A stretch of 64,000 nucleotides of DNA from Luxibacter massiliensis (GTDB lineage: Bacteria; Bacillota; Clostridia; Lachnospirales; Lachnospiraceae). The stretch's first letter is position 1. Every line of letters starts with the position of its first letter. Location: NCBI RefSeq assembly GCF_900604355.1, contig NZ_UWOE01000001.1, forward strand, positions 2,914,001 to 2,978,000. Direction: 5' to 3'. Shown here piece by piece: positions 54,883-64,000 of the stretch. The notes below the pieces were generated by a model. It worked only from the letters and a program-made list of their open reading frames with translations, made no database searches and was not told the origin of the DNA. Made by a program: the position numbers and the translations under genes.

Positions 54883-54891
54883 TGCTATAAT
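54883..54891 (+). promoter_or_regulatory. Extended -10 promoter of dnaD-dnaC-prs
   Basis: TGC directly followed by TATAAT (54883-54891), an extended -10. No clear -35 is visible at 16-18 bases. DnaA-box-like sites lie immediately upstream. Confidence 0.6.
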
Positions 54892-54942
54892 ACCTTTACG
54901 CATGAGAGACGAAATAGGAAAATCAAAGGGTGGGAATACAAA

Positions 54943-56010
54943 ATGAAAACACTAACTCTGAAAAACAAATTCCAGGCAAATGTGACCCTGGTTACAAATG
55001 ATTTTATAGATAATTATATGGCGGCAGCCAACGGTGAGTTTGTAAAAGTTTATTTGTTTTTACTTAGGCATTTGGATGATTCCTGTTCTGGTTTGACAGT
55101 TTCCACAATTGCCGACTGTCTGAATAATACTGAGAATGATATATTGAGAGCCTTCAGATACTGGGAATCCGAAGGCCTTTTAAGTCTGGAGAATGATGAG
55201 AATGGACGGATAATCGGAATTGGACTGGAGCGGACCCCTTCTCCCGTATCAAGAAGAGTGACCGTCCCTAAAGATTCTTTCCTATCCCCGGATGCCGGCT
55301 GCCATGGGGACATGCCCCAGGCGCCCTCTGAACCCGCCCTGGGCAATAACGCCATCCCTTTAACTTCTTTTAAGGCACAGAAGGAGATGAAATCTCTGCT
55401 CTTTATTGCGGAGCAGTATCTGGGCAAGACTTTGTCCAGGACAGATGTAGATGCCATTACATATTTTTATGAGTCCTTAAACATGTCTGCCGATTTAATC
55501 GAATATTTAATTGAGTCCTGTGTTGAGAACGGCCATAAAAGTATCCATTATATTCAGAAAGTCGCCCTTTCCTGGAATGACAGCGGTATAGTAACAGTAG
55601 AGCAGGCTAAACAGCGTTCAGCAGATTACAATAAGAACTGTTATACAGTACTTGGCGCTTTTGGCATCCGTGGAAGAGGCCCTGCCCCCGGTGAGGTTGC
55701 CCTTATCCGTAAATGGACAGAACAGTATGGGTTTACTCTGGATATTATTCAGGAGGCCTGCAGCCGTACCATCGCGGCTACCCATCAGCCCAGCTTTGAT
55801 TATGCAGATACTATACTTACCAGGTGGTACGATAACCAGGTCCGCCACCTGAAAGACATTGCAGCGCTAGATACTGCTTACCAAAAGGAAAAGGCTGCCC
55901 GCAGATCTTCGGAAGCCAGGCCAAAACCTGTCTCAAAGAATTTGAACAATTTCGAGAGACGGGCATATGATATGGATTCTTTGGAAGAACAACTATTAAA
56001 CAGTAATTAG
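54943..56010 (+). CDS. DnaD-domain replication-initiation protein
   Basis: About 355 residues. The N-terminal winged-helix region (KVYLFLLRHLDDSCSGLTVSTIADCLNNTENDILRAFRYWESEGLL) is followed by a DnaB_2/DnaD domain (about residues 145-215, YLGKTLSRTDVDAITYFYESLNMSADLIEYLIESC) and a second one (IRKWTEQYGFTLDIIQEACSRT). This is the layout of DnaD/DnaB primosome proteins that help load the replicative helicase. ATG 54943 gives the normal start; 28 extra codons in frame overlap the promoter. dnaC follows 14 bases later. Confidence 0.92.
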   Translation: MKTLTLKNKFQANVTLVTNDFIDNYMAAANGEFVKVYLFLLRHLDDSCSGLTVSTIADCLNNTENDILRAFRYWESEGLLSLENDENGRIIGIGLERTPSPVSRRVTVPKDSFLSPDAGCHGDMPQAPSEPALGNNAIPLTSFKAQKEMKSLLFIAEQYLGKTLSRTDVDAITYFYESLNMSADLIEYLIESCVENGHKSIHYIQKVALSWNDSGIVTVEQAKQRSADYNKNCYTVLGAFGIRGRGPAPGEVALIRKWTEQYGFTLDIIQEACSRTIAATHQPSFDYADTILTRWYDNQVRHLKDIAALDTAYQKEKAARRSSEARPKPVSKNLNNFERRAYDMDSLEEQLLNSN

Positions 56011-56023
56011 AAGGAGTATGCCT

Positions 56024-57049
56024 GTGGGACTCAAACCATCTCAATACCAGGAAATTATGCGCGGTTATGAACGGCTTCAGCTTCAAAGCCGTGATATTAT
56101 GGCCCAGCGCTATGAGGAAGTATACAAGATGATCCCTGAATTTGAATCTTTGGATCATTCCATCTCTGTTCTGTCTGTACAATATGGCCGGAAATTTCTC
56201 AATGGGGACGAGCACGCAGTGGACTCCCTGAAAAATGAGCTCTCTATGCTCCGGGAGCAGAAAAAAAGGCTTCTGCATGGCTCAGGCTTTCCTGACGATT
56301 ATTTAGAACCTGTCTATGAGTGTACGGACTGCCAGGATACAGGATACGTTCATAATCAAAAATGCCACTGTTTTAAAAAGAAGGTAATCCGTATCCTCTA
56401 TAAGCAGTCAAACCTAGAACAGATATTAAAGCTTGAGAATTTTAATACTTTTTCATTGGACTTTTATTCAGCTAACTACATAGATCCAAAAACAGGGCGT
56501 TCTTCATTACAAGTAATACAGGATGCCCTTCAAATATGCCATCATTTTACCGACTCATTTGGCCGGGAATTTCACAATTTATTTTTATATGGCGATGTGG
56601 GGGTAGGAAAGACTTTCCTCACGAACTGTATTTCCAAGGAGCTAATGGACAGAGAATTTTCTGTTCTATATTTTTCGGCTTCCAAATTCTTTTCTATACT
56701 TGCCAAAAATACATTCGATAAAAATAATATTGATGCACAGAATTTATATGAATATATCTTTGACTGTGATTTATTGATAATCGATGATTTAGGCACCGAA
56801 TTTACAAATTCATTTATAGCTTCTCAATTTTTTACCTGCATCAATGAAAGGCTCTTGAGCCGTAAATCCAGTATTATATCAACCAACTTATCATTGGATA
56901 CACTGGCTGACCTCTATACTGAAAGGGCGTTCTCCAGAATTACAAGCAAATACACGATGCTGAAGCTGATTGGCGACGATATCAGAATTAAAAAGAAATT
57001 ACGAAACAGGGAGGATCATTCATGTTACACCGCACAGAAAGAAATTTAG
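56024..57049 (+). CDS. dnaC: Helicase loader, DnaC/DnaI type ATPase
   Basis: AAA+ ATPase of about 341 residues that loads the replicative helicase. An N-terminal zinc-type cluster has YECTDCQDTGYVHNQKCHC. Walker A is YGDVGVGKTFLTNC, Walker B is LLIIDDLGTE, and the sensor is STNLS; the arginine finger region is YTERAFSRI. The GTG at 56024 sits seven bases after AAGGAG, while the ATG at 56018 is only one base from it, so GTG is the more likely start. The end overlaps prs by 28 bases. Confidence 0.93.
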   Translation: MGLKPSQYQEIMRGYERLQLQSRDIMAQRYEEVYKMIPEFESLDHSISVLSVQYGRKFLNGDEHAVDSLKNELSMLREQKKRLLHGSGFPDDYLEPVYECTDCQDTGYVHNQKCHCFKKKVIRILYKQSNLEQILKLENFNTFSLDFYSANYIDPKTGRSSLQVIQDALQICHHFTDSFGREFHNLFLYGDVGVGKTFLTNCISKELMDREFSVLYFSASKFFSILAKNTFDKNNIDAQNLYEYIFDCDLLIIDDLGTEFTNSFIASQFFTCINERLLSRKSSIISTNLSLDTLADLYTERAFSRITSKYTMLKLIGDDIRIKKKLRNREDHSCYTAQKEI

Positions 57050-58221
57050 AAAATATACCAGTAGGGGCCCTCGGCCTGATTTTGGTGCCGGGCTGCGAGG
57101 AGCTTGGGGCAAAGGTCAACGATTATCTTGTGCAATGGAGGCGTGAAAGTGCCATCGAGCACAAAGAGGATATCGCATTCTCCGGCTATGAGAGGGACAA
57201 TTATATTATAGATGCCAGTGTACCAAGATTCGGCTCTGGTGAGGCAAAAGGGATTATTAAAGAATCTGTCCGTGGAAAGGATTTATATCTTTTGGTGGAT
57301 GTATGCAACTACAATGTTACCTACTCACTGACAGGAAACATAAACCATATGTCGCCTGATGATCATTTTCAGAATTTGAAGCGGGTCATTGCCGCTATTG
57401 AAGGCAAAGGCCGCCGTATCAATGTTATCATGCCATTCCTATATGAGAGCCGGCAGCATAAAAGAAATGGAAGGGAATCTTTGGACTGTGCCCTCGCCTT
57501 ACAGGAACTTGTCCGTATGGGCGTAGACAACATCCTCACTTTTGACGCCCATGACCCCCGTGTCCAAAATGCAATCCCCCTCAGCGGTTTTGAGACAGTT
57601 CCTCCTACGTATCAGTTTATAAAGGCTCTTTTGCGCAATGTGGAGGACCTGCAGATGGACAGCAGGCACATGATGGTCATCAGTCCCGATGAGGGTGGGA
57701 CAAACCGTGCTGTCTACCTGGCCAATGTACTCGGACTGGACATGGGCATGTTCTATAAACGCCGGGATTATACCCGGATTGTAAATGGCCGGAATCCTAT
57801 TGTTGCCCACGAATTTCTGGGCAGCTCAGTGGAAGGAAAGGATGTGATTATCATAGATGATATGATTTCCTCCGGCGACAGTATTATTGAAGTGGCTACT
57901 GAGCTGAAACGGCGCAAGGCCAACCGTATTTATGCGGCTGCAACCTTTGGCCTTTTCACAAATGGCATGAAAAAATTTGATAAGGCCTATGAGGATGGCA
58001 TCATTACCGGAATTTTAACTACCAACCTAATCTATCAGTCTCCAGAGCTCCTCTCCAGGCCCTACTATATCAACTGTGACATGAGCAAATACATTGCCCT
58101 CCTGATCGATACCCTCAACCACGACGGATCTATCAGCACTCTTCTCAATCCCAATGAGAGGATACAGCATGTGCTTTCTCAATACACCAATGCAGGGAAC
58201 ACCCTTTCAGAAACAGTATAA
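57022..58221 (+). CDS. prs: Ribose-phosphate pyrophosphokinase
   Basis: Makes PRPP from ribose 5-phosphate and ATP for nucleotide synthesis; 399 residues, longer than the usual 315. The PRPP-binding loop is VIIIDDMISSGDSIIEVA. The regulatory flexible loop and ATP part (FLYESRQHKRNGRESLDCAL) and DAHDPRVQNAIPL are visible. It is the divergent long form found in Clostridia. ATG 57022 follows GGGAGG and lies inside dnaC, so the genes are coupled. Confidence 0.93.
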   Translation: MLHRTERNLENIPVGALGLILVPGCEELGAKVNDYLVQWRRESAIEHKEDIAFSGYERDNYIIDASVPRFGSGEAKGIIKESVRGKDLYLLVDVCNYNVTYSLTGNINHMSPDDHFQNLKRVIAAIEGKGRRINVIMPFLYESRQHKRNGRESLDCALALQELVRMGVDNILTFDAHDPRVQNAIPLSGFETVPPTYQFIKALLRNVEDLQMDSRHMMVISPDEGGTNRAVYLANVLGLDMGMFYKRRDYTRIVNGRNPIVAHEFLGSSVEGKDVIIIDDMISSGDSIIEVATELKRRKANRIYAAATFGLFTNGMKKFDKAYEDGIITGILTTNLIYQSPELLSRPYYINCDMSKYIALLIDTLNHDGSISTLLNPNERIQHVLSQYTNAGNTLSETV

Positions 58222-58248
58222 TATCTTTTCAGAGTGTCCTGACAAATC

Positions 58249-58275
58249 GGGGAGCTGCACAGCCTGCAGCTCCCC
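58249..58275. terminator. Two-way terminator between prs and hppA
   Basis: Perfect 11-base stem GGGGAGCTGCA/TGCAGCTCCCC with a five-base loop, followed on the plus strand by a short T-rich tract. The hppA stop lies only a few bases beyond. Confidence 0.75.
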
Positions 58276-58279
58276 TTCT

Positions 58280-60262
58280 CTAAATCAATCCTCCTATAGA
58301 CAGAAATAAAGGTGCGAAAACCAACGATACTATGGTCATTAATTTTATCAGGATGTTTATAGACGGGCCTGATGTATCTTTAAACGGATCCCCCACAGTA
58401 TCCCCCACAACGGCTGCCTTATGGGCTTCACTCCCTTTGCCGCCATAGTTCCCTTCTTCGATATACTTTTTGGCATTATCCCAGGCGCCGCCTGAATTTG
58501 ACATAAAAATTGCCATCAGAACCCCTGTGACCAGGCTTCCGGCCAGCATTCCGCCAAGGGATTCCGCCCCCAGTACAATTCCTACTAAAAGAGGGGCAGC
58601 CACTGCCATTGTCCCTGGCAGGAGCATCTCTTTCAAAGCTGCCGTGGTAGAAATTGCCACACAGGACTTATAATCCGGTTTCTGTGTCCCCCTCATAATA
58701 CCCGGGTTCTCACGAAACTGCCTTCTGACTTCTTCTATCATCTCATATGCTGCCTTGGAAACCGAATCCATTGTAAATGCTGAGAACAAAAAAGTCAGCA
58801 TCCCGCCTATGAACAGACCAATTATGACCCGGTAATCCAAAATATCGATCGTATCCAGCTTCACAGCATTCGCATAGGATACGAAAAGAGCCAATGCCGT
58901 CAGCGCCGCTGAGCCAATAGCAAATCCCTTGCCCATGGCTGCCGTAGTATTTCCTACAGAGTCCAGCTTGTCCGTGATTTCACGGACAGACCTGTCCAGG
59001 CCCGACATCTCTGCGATTCCCCCTGCATTATCTGCAATGGGGCCGTAGGCATCCACTGCCACCGTGATACCCGTTGTAGACAGCATCCCCACTGCCGCCA
59101 GGGCAATGCCATATAGGCCGCTGGCCCAAAAAGAAACCAGTATGCCGGCGCATATCAGCAGCAAAGGTGCAGCTGTCGACTGCATACCCACAGCAATGCC
59201 GCTTATGATTGTAGTTGCAGCCCCTGTCTCAGACTGTTCACCGATCCGCTTTACAAATCTATAGTCTGAAGAAGTATAAATTTCTGTAATTATCCCAATC
59301 AGGACTCCAACAACAAGGCCTGCAATCACTGCCACTGCCCCGCTAAAATTATGTAACACGATTTTACTCAAAATAATAGATGCTGCCACCACAAGTCCAG
59401 AGGATACATAACTTCCCATTTTTAAGGCTTTATGGGGACTAGATCCCTCATCCCCCTTCACAAAGAATGTTGCCGCTATAGACGCTATCAGGCCCAGGGC
59501 AGCGATAGCCAGCGGGAACATGGCGCCTGCAGCTTTATAATAAACAACCCCCAAAGTAATAGCCGATACGAGAGACCCTACGTAGGATTCAAAAAGATCC
59601 GCCCCCATGCCTGCCACATCTCCCACATTATCTCCCACGTTATCCGCAATAACCGCAGGATTCCTGGGATCGTCCTCGGGAATCCCGGCTTCTACTTTGC
59701 CAACCAGATCTGCACCTACATCAGCCGCTTTTGTATAAATCCCACCTCCCACACGTGCAAACAATGCAATAGAGGAGGCTCCCAAACTAAAACCCGATAA
59801 CACTTCAACATTTTCGGTCAAAATATACACAAGGCTAACCCCCAGGGCGCCCAATCCTGCCACGCACATGCCCATCACTGCCCCGCCTGAAAATGCGACA
59901 GACAATGCTTTATTCATTCCCCCGCTCCTCGCCGCATTTGCCGTCCTGACATTAGCTTTCGTGGCCACGTCCATGCCGAAATATCCGGCCAGCGTAGAAA
60001 AAAGTGCGCCCACAGCAAAGCAGGCTGCCGTCACCCAGCTTCCAATACCAACTCCTATTAAAATAAACAGTACAGCTACAAAAATAACCAGAATTTTATA
60101 TTCAGCCGCCAGAAAGGCCTTTGCACCTTCACTGATTGCGTTGGCTATCTCCCTCATTTTATCATTTCCGGCCGATTGTCTCTTAACCTTTACTGACAGA
60201 TACACAGCGAAAAACAATGTTAAAATTCCTGTCACTGGAACCAAGTATAATGCTGTTTTCAT
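58280..60262 (-). CDS. hppA: Membrane-bound pyrophosphatase, potassium-dependent ion pump
   Basis: Uses pyrophosphate hydrolysis to pump sodium ions or protons out; 660 residues, about 16 membrane helices. Catalytic loops are DVGADLVGKVEAGIPEDDPRNP, DNVGDNVGDVAGMGADLFESY and DTVGDPFKDTSGPSINI. The alanine in GNTTAAMGKGFAIG marks the potassium-dependent class (lysine in the independent class). Single gene. Whether it pumps sodium or protons cannot be told without alignment of the gate residues. Confidence 0.96.
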   Translation of the reverse strand: MKTALYLVPVTGILTLFFAVYLSVKVKRQSAGNDKMREIANAISEGAKAFLAAEYKILVIFVAVLFILIGVGIGSWVTAACFAVGALFSTLAGYFGMDVATKANVRTANAARSGGMNKALSVAFSGGAVMGMCVAGLGALGVSLVYILTENVEVLSGFSLGASSIALFARVGGGIYTKAADVGADLVGKVEAGIPEDDPRNPAVIADNVGDNVGDVAGMGADLFESYVGSLVSAITLGVVYYKAAGAMFPLAIAALGLIASIAATFFVKGDEGSSPHKALKMGSYVSSGLVVAASIILSKIVLHNFSGAVAVIAGLVVGVLIGIITEIYTSSDYRFVKRIGEQSETGAATTIISGIAVGMQSTAAPLLLICAGILVSFWASGLYGIALAAVGMLSTTGITVAVDAYGPIADNAGGIAEMSGLDRSVREITDKLDSVGNTTAAMGKGFAIGSAALTALALFVSYANAVKLDTIDILDYRVIIGLFIGGMLTFLFSAFTMDSVSKAAYEMIEEVRRQFRENPGIMRGTQKPDYKSCVAISTTAALKEMLLPGTMAVAAPLLVGIVLGAESLGGMLAGSLVTGVLMAIFMSNSGGAWDNAKKYIEEGNYGGKGSEAHKAAVVGDTVGDPFKDTSGPSINILIKLMTIVSLVFAPLFLSIGGLI

Positions 60263-60513
60263 CTCACCCCTCCTGACGTATAAACATAATCACTTTATAA
60301 AAACTGACATTCCGCCCATATGCTTCTCTCCGCCAGGCCCCACTCTTATACAGAGCCTGGCCTTCGGCTATTGGAACAGTAAAAAGCGGCCAAAACCTGT
60401 AGTCTCTTCAAACCGAATATACTCAGGATGGCCGCTATTATGCCTTATTTGTATTTCATACCCCTGCCCGGCCGCCTTTATATCCTAAACATATGCTGGC
60501 CAACCCGGTGGAC

Positions 60514-61602
60514 TTATGCTTCCTCAGGAACAATAATCAAATCCTTAGTAAAGTGGTTTAACACCTCGCATCCATCCTCTGTAATCAGGACAAGATCCTC
60601 GATACGTACGCCAATCCCTTCATCCGGCAGATAGATTCCTGGTTCTACTGAGAAGCACTGTCCCGGCTTAATAATATCCTCGTTGACAGAAGATACATCG
60701 CCAAACTCATGATCCTCCAGTCCGATAGAATGGCCTGTTCTGTGTGTAAAGTACGGGCCGAATCCCTTCTCTGTAATATAATCACGGCATGCAGCATCAA
60801 CATCGCACATTCTGTTGCCAGGTTTAGCTGCTGCAATCCCCCGCATATTAGCTTCAACTACAATGTCATATATTTCCTTTGCCCTATCGGAAACCTCACC
60901 AATAAATACCGTCCTTGTCATATCAGATGCATAACTGTCTTTGAATGCGCCAATATCAAGGATTACACAATCCCCGCGTTTGCCTTTTGAATTATCTGTT
61001 ACATGATGTGGGTCTGCTGCGCCTTTCGCATAAGCTGTAATCGGGTCGAAAGAAACATCCTCGCAGCCAAGTTCCTTGTATATCTCACGGATCTTCTCAT
61101 TGAGCTCTCTCTCGGTCATCCCTTTCCCTGCCCAGGGAATCAGCTTCTCCATGGCAATATCATTCAGCCTTGATGATTCACGCATCAATGCCTGCTCTTT
61201 CTCATCCTTGATCATCCTTATATAATCCACAATCATAGAGCCGTTCATAAACTTACTTCCAGCACCCAATTCTTGTAATCTGAGCAAAAATCTTGCAGGC
61301 CAGATTTTGTCAATGCCGATAGCTTTATCCTTTTCAACAAACTGTGACAGAATCTCAACGCCATCCTGCACATCATTATACCATACCAGCTCAACCCCAA
61401 GATCCTTCTCCTGTGGGAACAGCTCGTTAATCATCAGTTTATGGTTTCCATTTACATTCAGGTAAAGAGCCAATAACCTCTCTCCTGGTACGATCATCTT
61501 TCCTGTCAGCCAGAAGATAGTAAGCGGATCCGCAATAATCATCTGCGGCATGTCCTTCTCTTCCATTGCTTTAAGTATTCTGTTCAACTTGCCTGTGTCC
61601 AT
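60514..61602 (-). CDS. Xaa-Pro dipeptidase/aminopeptidase, M24 family
   Basis: Cytosolic metallopeptidase of about 362 residues that cleaves peptide bonds before proline. Metal ligands: aspartates in LDIGAFKDSYASDMTRT, histidine in THRTGHSIGL, glutamates in SVEPGIY and VRIEDLV. The N-terminal creatinase-like domain precedes these. ATG 61602 follows GGAGG; 12 extra codons in frame are not needed. Standalone gene. Confidence 0.93.
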   Translation of the reverse strand: MDTGKLNRILKAMEEKDMPQMIIADPLTIFWLTGKMIVPGERLLALYLNVNGNHKLMINELFPQEKDLGVELVWYNDVQDGVEILSQFVEKDKAIGIDKIWPARFLLRLQELGAGSKFMNGSMIVDYIRMIKDEKEQALMRESSRLNDIAMEKLIPWAGKGMTERELNEKIREIYKELGCEDVSFDPITAYAKGAADPHHVTDNSKGKRGDCVILDIGAFKDSYASDMTRTVFIGEVSDRAKEIYDIVVEANMRGIAAAKPGNRMCDVDAACRDYITEKGFGPYFTHRTGHSIGLEDHEFGDVSSVNEDIIKPGQCFSVEPGIYLPDEGIGVRIEDLVLITEDGCEVLNHFTKDLIIVPEEA

Positions 61603-61931
61603 TAATAAGTCCTCCTTTTTCTTGCACATTCCATGCAAATTTTATTAACATACCTCTATAATTGTATAGCTATTTAAGCAACATGTCAATCAGTCTGAGA
61701 GGAATCTTATTGTTATTTTTATCGCTAATTTTTTCAAATCTCCTGTAGCTTTTGACCAAATTATGATATACTTTAATCCGCAGATTTATCTGCAGGCCTT
61801 CCTGAAAAACCGGACATAGAAATGCATCCATACTTATGACTGATTCACCTGTTTTATCTCAGTTTTAGCCGGCATCTTTAAAAAGCCTGCCCATAAATAT
61901 GTCTGTTTTATGAAACAATGAGGTGATAAAA
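61603..61931. promoter_or_regulatory. Divergent spacer before kdpD with extended -10 and palindrome
   Basis: No gene. On the plus strand an extended -10 (TG-A-TATACT, 61764-61772) precedes the palindrome GCAGAT-TT-ATCTGC (61780-61793) and a leader of about 150 bases before the kdpD start. The palindrome could be an operator. Confidence 0.45.
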
Positions 61932-62984
61932 TTGAAGAACCTATTTAAAAATTTGTCTTTAACCTTTGTATGCCTGTGCGCATCAACGGTCCTTGCATTT
62001 TTATTTTTTCATTTTGGCCATAAGAACTCGGTCAATATTGCCCTGGTCTATATTCTGACCCTGATTATCATTGCCCTGAACACACGGGGATATCTGTACG
62101 GGATCGCAGCCGCGGTATATTGTGTAGCTGCGGTAAACACATTTTTTACTTATCCATTTTTTAAGATGGATTTCACTTTGGACGGGTATCCTGTCACGTT
62201 TTTGGGTATGCTGACTATCAGTATTATTACCAGCACAACAACTACCAGGCTAAAAAAACAAAAAGAAGCTTTGGACGAGCGTGAGCGCAAGCTTGCCGAA
62301 GCGGACAAGGAAAAAATACGCGCTAACCTTCTAAGAGCAGTTTCCCATGATTTTAGGACGCCGCTGACCAGTATTATAGGTTCCTCTGCTTCTTTTATTG
62401 AAGACCAGGAGAATTTATCCCAAGCTGAACAATTAGAACTGGTCGCCAATATAAATGAAGATGCCAACTGGCTCTTAAATATGGTTGAGAACCTCCTCAC
62501 TGTGACCCGTATACAGAATGACTCTGGAAAGGTCAAAAAATCACTGGAGGTCGTAGAGGAGGTTGTGGCAGAGGCTATCCTGCGGGTACACAAACGGTAT
62601 CCCGAATTAAAAATACACGTGGACATGCCCCAGGAGTTCTTAATGCTTCCAATGGATGCCACACTGATAGAGCAAGTTCTGATTAACCTTCTCGAAAATA
62701 CCTGGCTGCATGCCAATAGCTCAAGGACTGTAGATATAATCATCAAAAGCACTGCCGACGAGGTTATATTTACCATACGTGACTACGGGGTGGGCCTGGA
62801 TGAGTCACAGATCCCTTCAATTTTTACAGGGAATTATATCAGCAATTCAACCGACCGCCGTAAAGGCATCGGCATCGGATTATCTATCTGTAAAACAATT
62901 ATAACGGCCCATGGCGGAACAATTACAGCTTCTAACCATAGCAATGGTGCTGAATTTACTTTTATCCTCCCACTGAAAGGGTGA
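61932..62984 (+). CDS. kdpD: KdpD-type sensor histidine kinase, short form
   Basis: Potassium/turgor sensor kinase of about 350 residues. It has the four-helix membrane domain (residues about 5-100), a coiled linker, RAVSHDFRTPLTSIIG with the phospho-histidine near 138, and an ATPase domain with INLLENTWLHA, VRDYGVGL-like IRDYGVGLDE and GIGIGLSICKTI. The large N-terminal KdpD/USP domains of E. coli KdpD are missing, as in many Clostridia. The likely start is TTG 61932, six bases after GAGGTG; a GTG nine bases earlier overlaps that site. Confidence 0.9.
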   Translation: MKNLFKNLSLTFVCLCASTVLAFLFFHFGHKNSVNIALVYILTLIIIALNTRGYLYGIAAAVYCVAAVNTFFTYPFFKMDFTLDGYPVTFLGMLTISIITSTTTTRLKKQKEALDERERKLAEADKEKIRANLLRAVSHDFRTPLTSIIGSSASFIEDQENLSQAEQLELVANINEDANWLLNMVENLLTVTRIQNDSGKVKKSLEVVEEVVAEAILRVHKRYPELKIHVDMPQEFLMLPMDATLIEQVLINLLENTWLHANSSRTVDIIIKSTADEVIFTIRDYGVGLDESQIPSIFTGNYISNSTDRRKGIGIGLSICKTIITAHGGTITASNHSNGAEFTFILPLKG

Positions 62985-62990
62985 ATGAAT

Positions 62991-63710
62991 ATGACGCATA
63001 AATTTACGGTTTTAATTATAGAAGATGAAAAGAATATACAAACCTTTGTATCTAAAGTACTAAAAAAGCACGATTATAAAGTTCTCTGTACAGACCGCGG
63101 AGGTGAAGGCCTGGATATTATCCGCTCCCAGTGCCCTGACATTATTCTGCTGGACCTGGGACTTCCCGACATGGACGGAGGCGAGATTATCCGTGAAGTA
63201 CGCACCTGGTCCAGCACCCCCATTATTGTTATTTCTGCCAGGACTGCAGAAAAGGAAAAAGTACTGGCCCTGGATTGTGGAGCTGATGACTATATAACCA
63301 AACCCTTCGGCACATCTGAGCTTCTGGCCCGTATCCGGGCCTCCCTCAGGCACAGTAACAAACTGATGACTGACAGTACTCTTTATATCCGCCCCTACCA
63401 AAGCGGAGGCCTGATTCTGGATTTCTCCAGGCGGCTTTTAACAATTGACGGTGAGGAAATCCATCTGACCCCTATTGAATATAAGATTGTTTCATTCCTT
63501 GCCCAAAATTCTGGGAAAGTTATGACCTATGCCGCCATTCTCGCCAGTGTATGGGGGCCTTATGCCGACAGCGACAATAAGATCCTGCGGGTAAATATGG
63601 CAAATATACGCAGGAAGCTTGAGGCAGATCCGGCCCAACCCCAGTATATTTTCACAGAGGTAGGCGTGGGGTACCGCATGAAAGAGGATGAATTTTCAGA
63701 CGCCCTTTAG
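62991..63710 (+). CDS. kdpE: KdpE-type response regulator
   Basis: OmpR-family regulator of about 239 residues. The receiver has TVLIIEDEKN, the phospho-acceptor in IILLDLGLPDMDG, and the lysine in DYITKPFG. The C-terminal winged helix shows EIHLTPIEYKIVSFLAQNSGKVMTYAAILASVWG. It begins directly after the kdpD stop; the second of two ATG codons (62991) fits the ribosome site better. It probably controls the genes that begin at 63866. Confidence 0.93.
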   Translation: MTHKFTVLIIEDEKNIQTFVSKVLKKHDYKVLCTDRGGEGLDIIRSQCPDIILLDLGLPDMDGGEIIREVRTWSSTPIIVISARTAEKEKVLALDCGADDYITKPFGTSELLARIRASLRHSNKLMTDSTLYIRPYQSGGLILDFSRRLLTIDGEEIHLTPIEYKIVSFLAQNSGKVMTYAAILASVWGPYADSDNKILRVNMANIRRKLEADPAQPQYIFTEVGVGYRMKEDEFSDAL

Positions 63711-63865
63711 AGCCTTGTACATGCCTTATATCTGTTGATTAAAAAGCAGCACTATCCTGAAGTTAAAATTGCGCTAAGAACCTTTGTAATTGCTTTTCTT
63801 TCCATACTCAATCCTTTAAAATAAAAAAAGTGAAAATAAATTCAATATTAAAGGAGTGTATTTAC

Positions 63866-64000
63866 ATGGATACAGGAAATATAGGAATGATTATTTTAAT
63901 GATCATAGGAGGATCAGCGGGGGTTATTTCCACTGTATATTTAGCCCTTAGTTTTCCAGCTGTGATCGTATGGAAGCTGTACAGAAAAGCGCGCTATGGG
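63866..64000 (+). CDS. Start of a small membrane protein, possible first gene of a kdp unit (partial)
   Basis: Forty-five codons are visible before the window ends; the frame is still open. AAGGAG lies seven to eight bases before ATG 63866. Residues about 7-37 are hydrophobic, followed by WKLYRKARYG, so it is a single-pass membrane peptide with its basic end in the cytosol. Position after kdpDE suggests a KdpF-like subunit or leader of potassium pump genes. That is inference from place only. Confidence 0.6.
   Translation, partial: MDTGNIGMIILMIIGGSAGVISTVYLALSFPAVIVWKLYRKARYG

Noticed and set aside
54801..54891. Chromosome replication origin
   Set aside because: There are DnaA-like boxes but dnaA, dnaN and an AT-rich unwinding region are not here, and the cluster sits before a replication-gene promoter.
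63711..63865. c-di-AMP riboswitch before the potassium genes
   Set aside because: 155 AT-rich bases with no paired architecture or conserved ydaO motifs.

Overview
The window looks like chromosome of a low-to-mid GC anaerobic Firmicute, most likely a Lachnospiraceae (Clostridia) gut bacterium. The evidence is a clostridial str operon, a GlgC/GlgD pair, an archaeal-type prolyl-tRNA synthetase, SpoVG, a membrane pyrophosphatase, a DnaD/DnaI-type primosome operon, and YesM/YesN-type two-component regulators beside sugar ABC importers. No tRNA, rRNA, insertion sequence, prophage or CRISPR array was recognised. The species cannot be named from the sequence.

Layout. 0-9 kb: a KaiC-like/PPDK-like fusion protein, glmM, an FAD oxidoreductase, a HAD phosphatase, an aldehyde dehydrogenase and a DeoR regulator. 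9-12 kb: an operon of iron alcohol dehydrogenase, RpiB and an MtnA-type isomerase. 12-14.3 kb: a GntR (YtrA-like) regulator with an ABC exporter and a clear promoter/operator. 14.6-25.6 kb: a LacI-controlled sugar locus. It has a four-component importer (binding protein, ATPase, two permeases), a PfkB kinase, three SIS/PHI-like proteins, hexulose-6-phosphate synthase, a ribulose-phosphate or allulose-phosphate epimerase and an RpiB-type isomerase. Two promoters in it carry the same LacI palindrome. 25.7-26.5 kb: an AT-rich scar with an RloB-like fragment. 26.5-35.7 kb: a second sugar ABC operon with a zinc alcohol dehydrogenase, preceded by a two-component operon that also encodes a nucleotide-binding-degenerate RbsA-like protein. 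35.8-38 kb: two unrecognised proteins, one probably tail-anchored. 38-43 kb: rpsL-rpsG-fusA-tuf. 43-45 kb: an IbrA/IbrB-like pair. 45-49.3 kb: proS, TelA and XpaC-like genes. 49.4-58.2 kb: a pseudouridine synthase, spoVG, glgD-glgC, murC and dnaD-dnaC-prs. 58.3-64 kb: hppA, an M24 peptidase, a kdpDE pair and the start of a small membrane protein.

How the parts work together. In the large sugar locus, ribokinase, RpiB, epimerase, hexulose-phosphate synthase and hexuloisomerase would connect an imported sugar to the ribulose monophosphate pathway and to fructose 6-phosphate. The second ABC operon is probably switched on by its neighbouring sensor kinase/AraC-type regulator. The replication operon (dnaD, dnaC, prs) starts from an extended -10 promoter preceded by a cluster of DnaA-box-like sequences.

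The most unusual observations are the LacI-controlled RuMP-type sugar locus with three diverged PHI-like proteins, the degenerate ABC protein inside the two-component operon, the DnaA-box cluster before dnaD, and a family of 60-bp structured intergenic repeats (three copies, with paired changes in the stem). All functions come from reading motifs and context; no database search was run.
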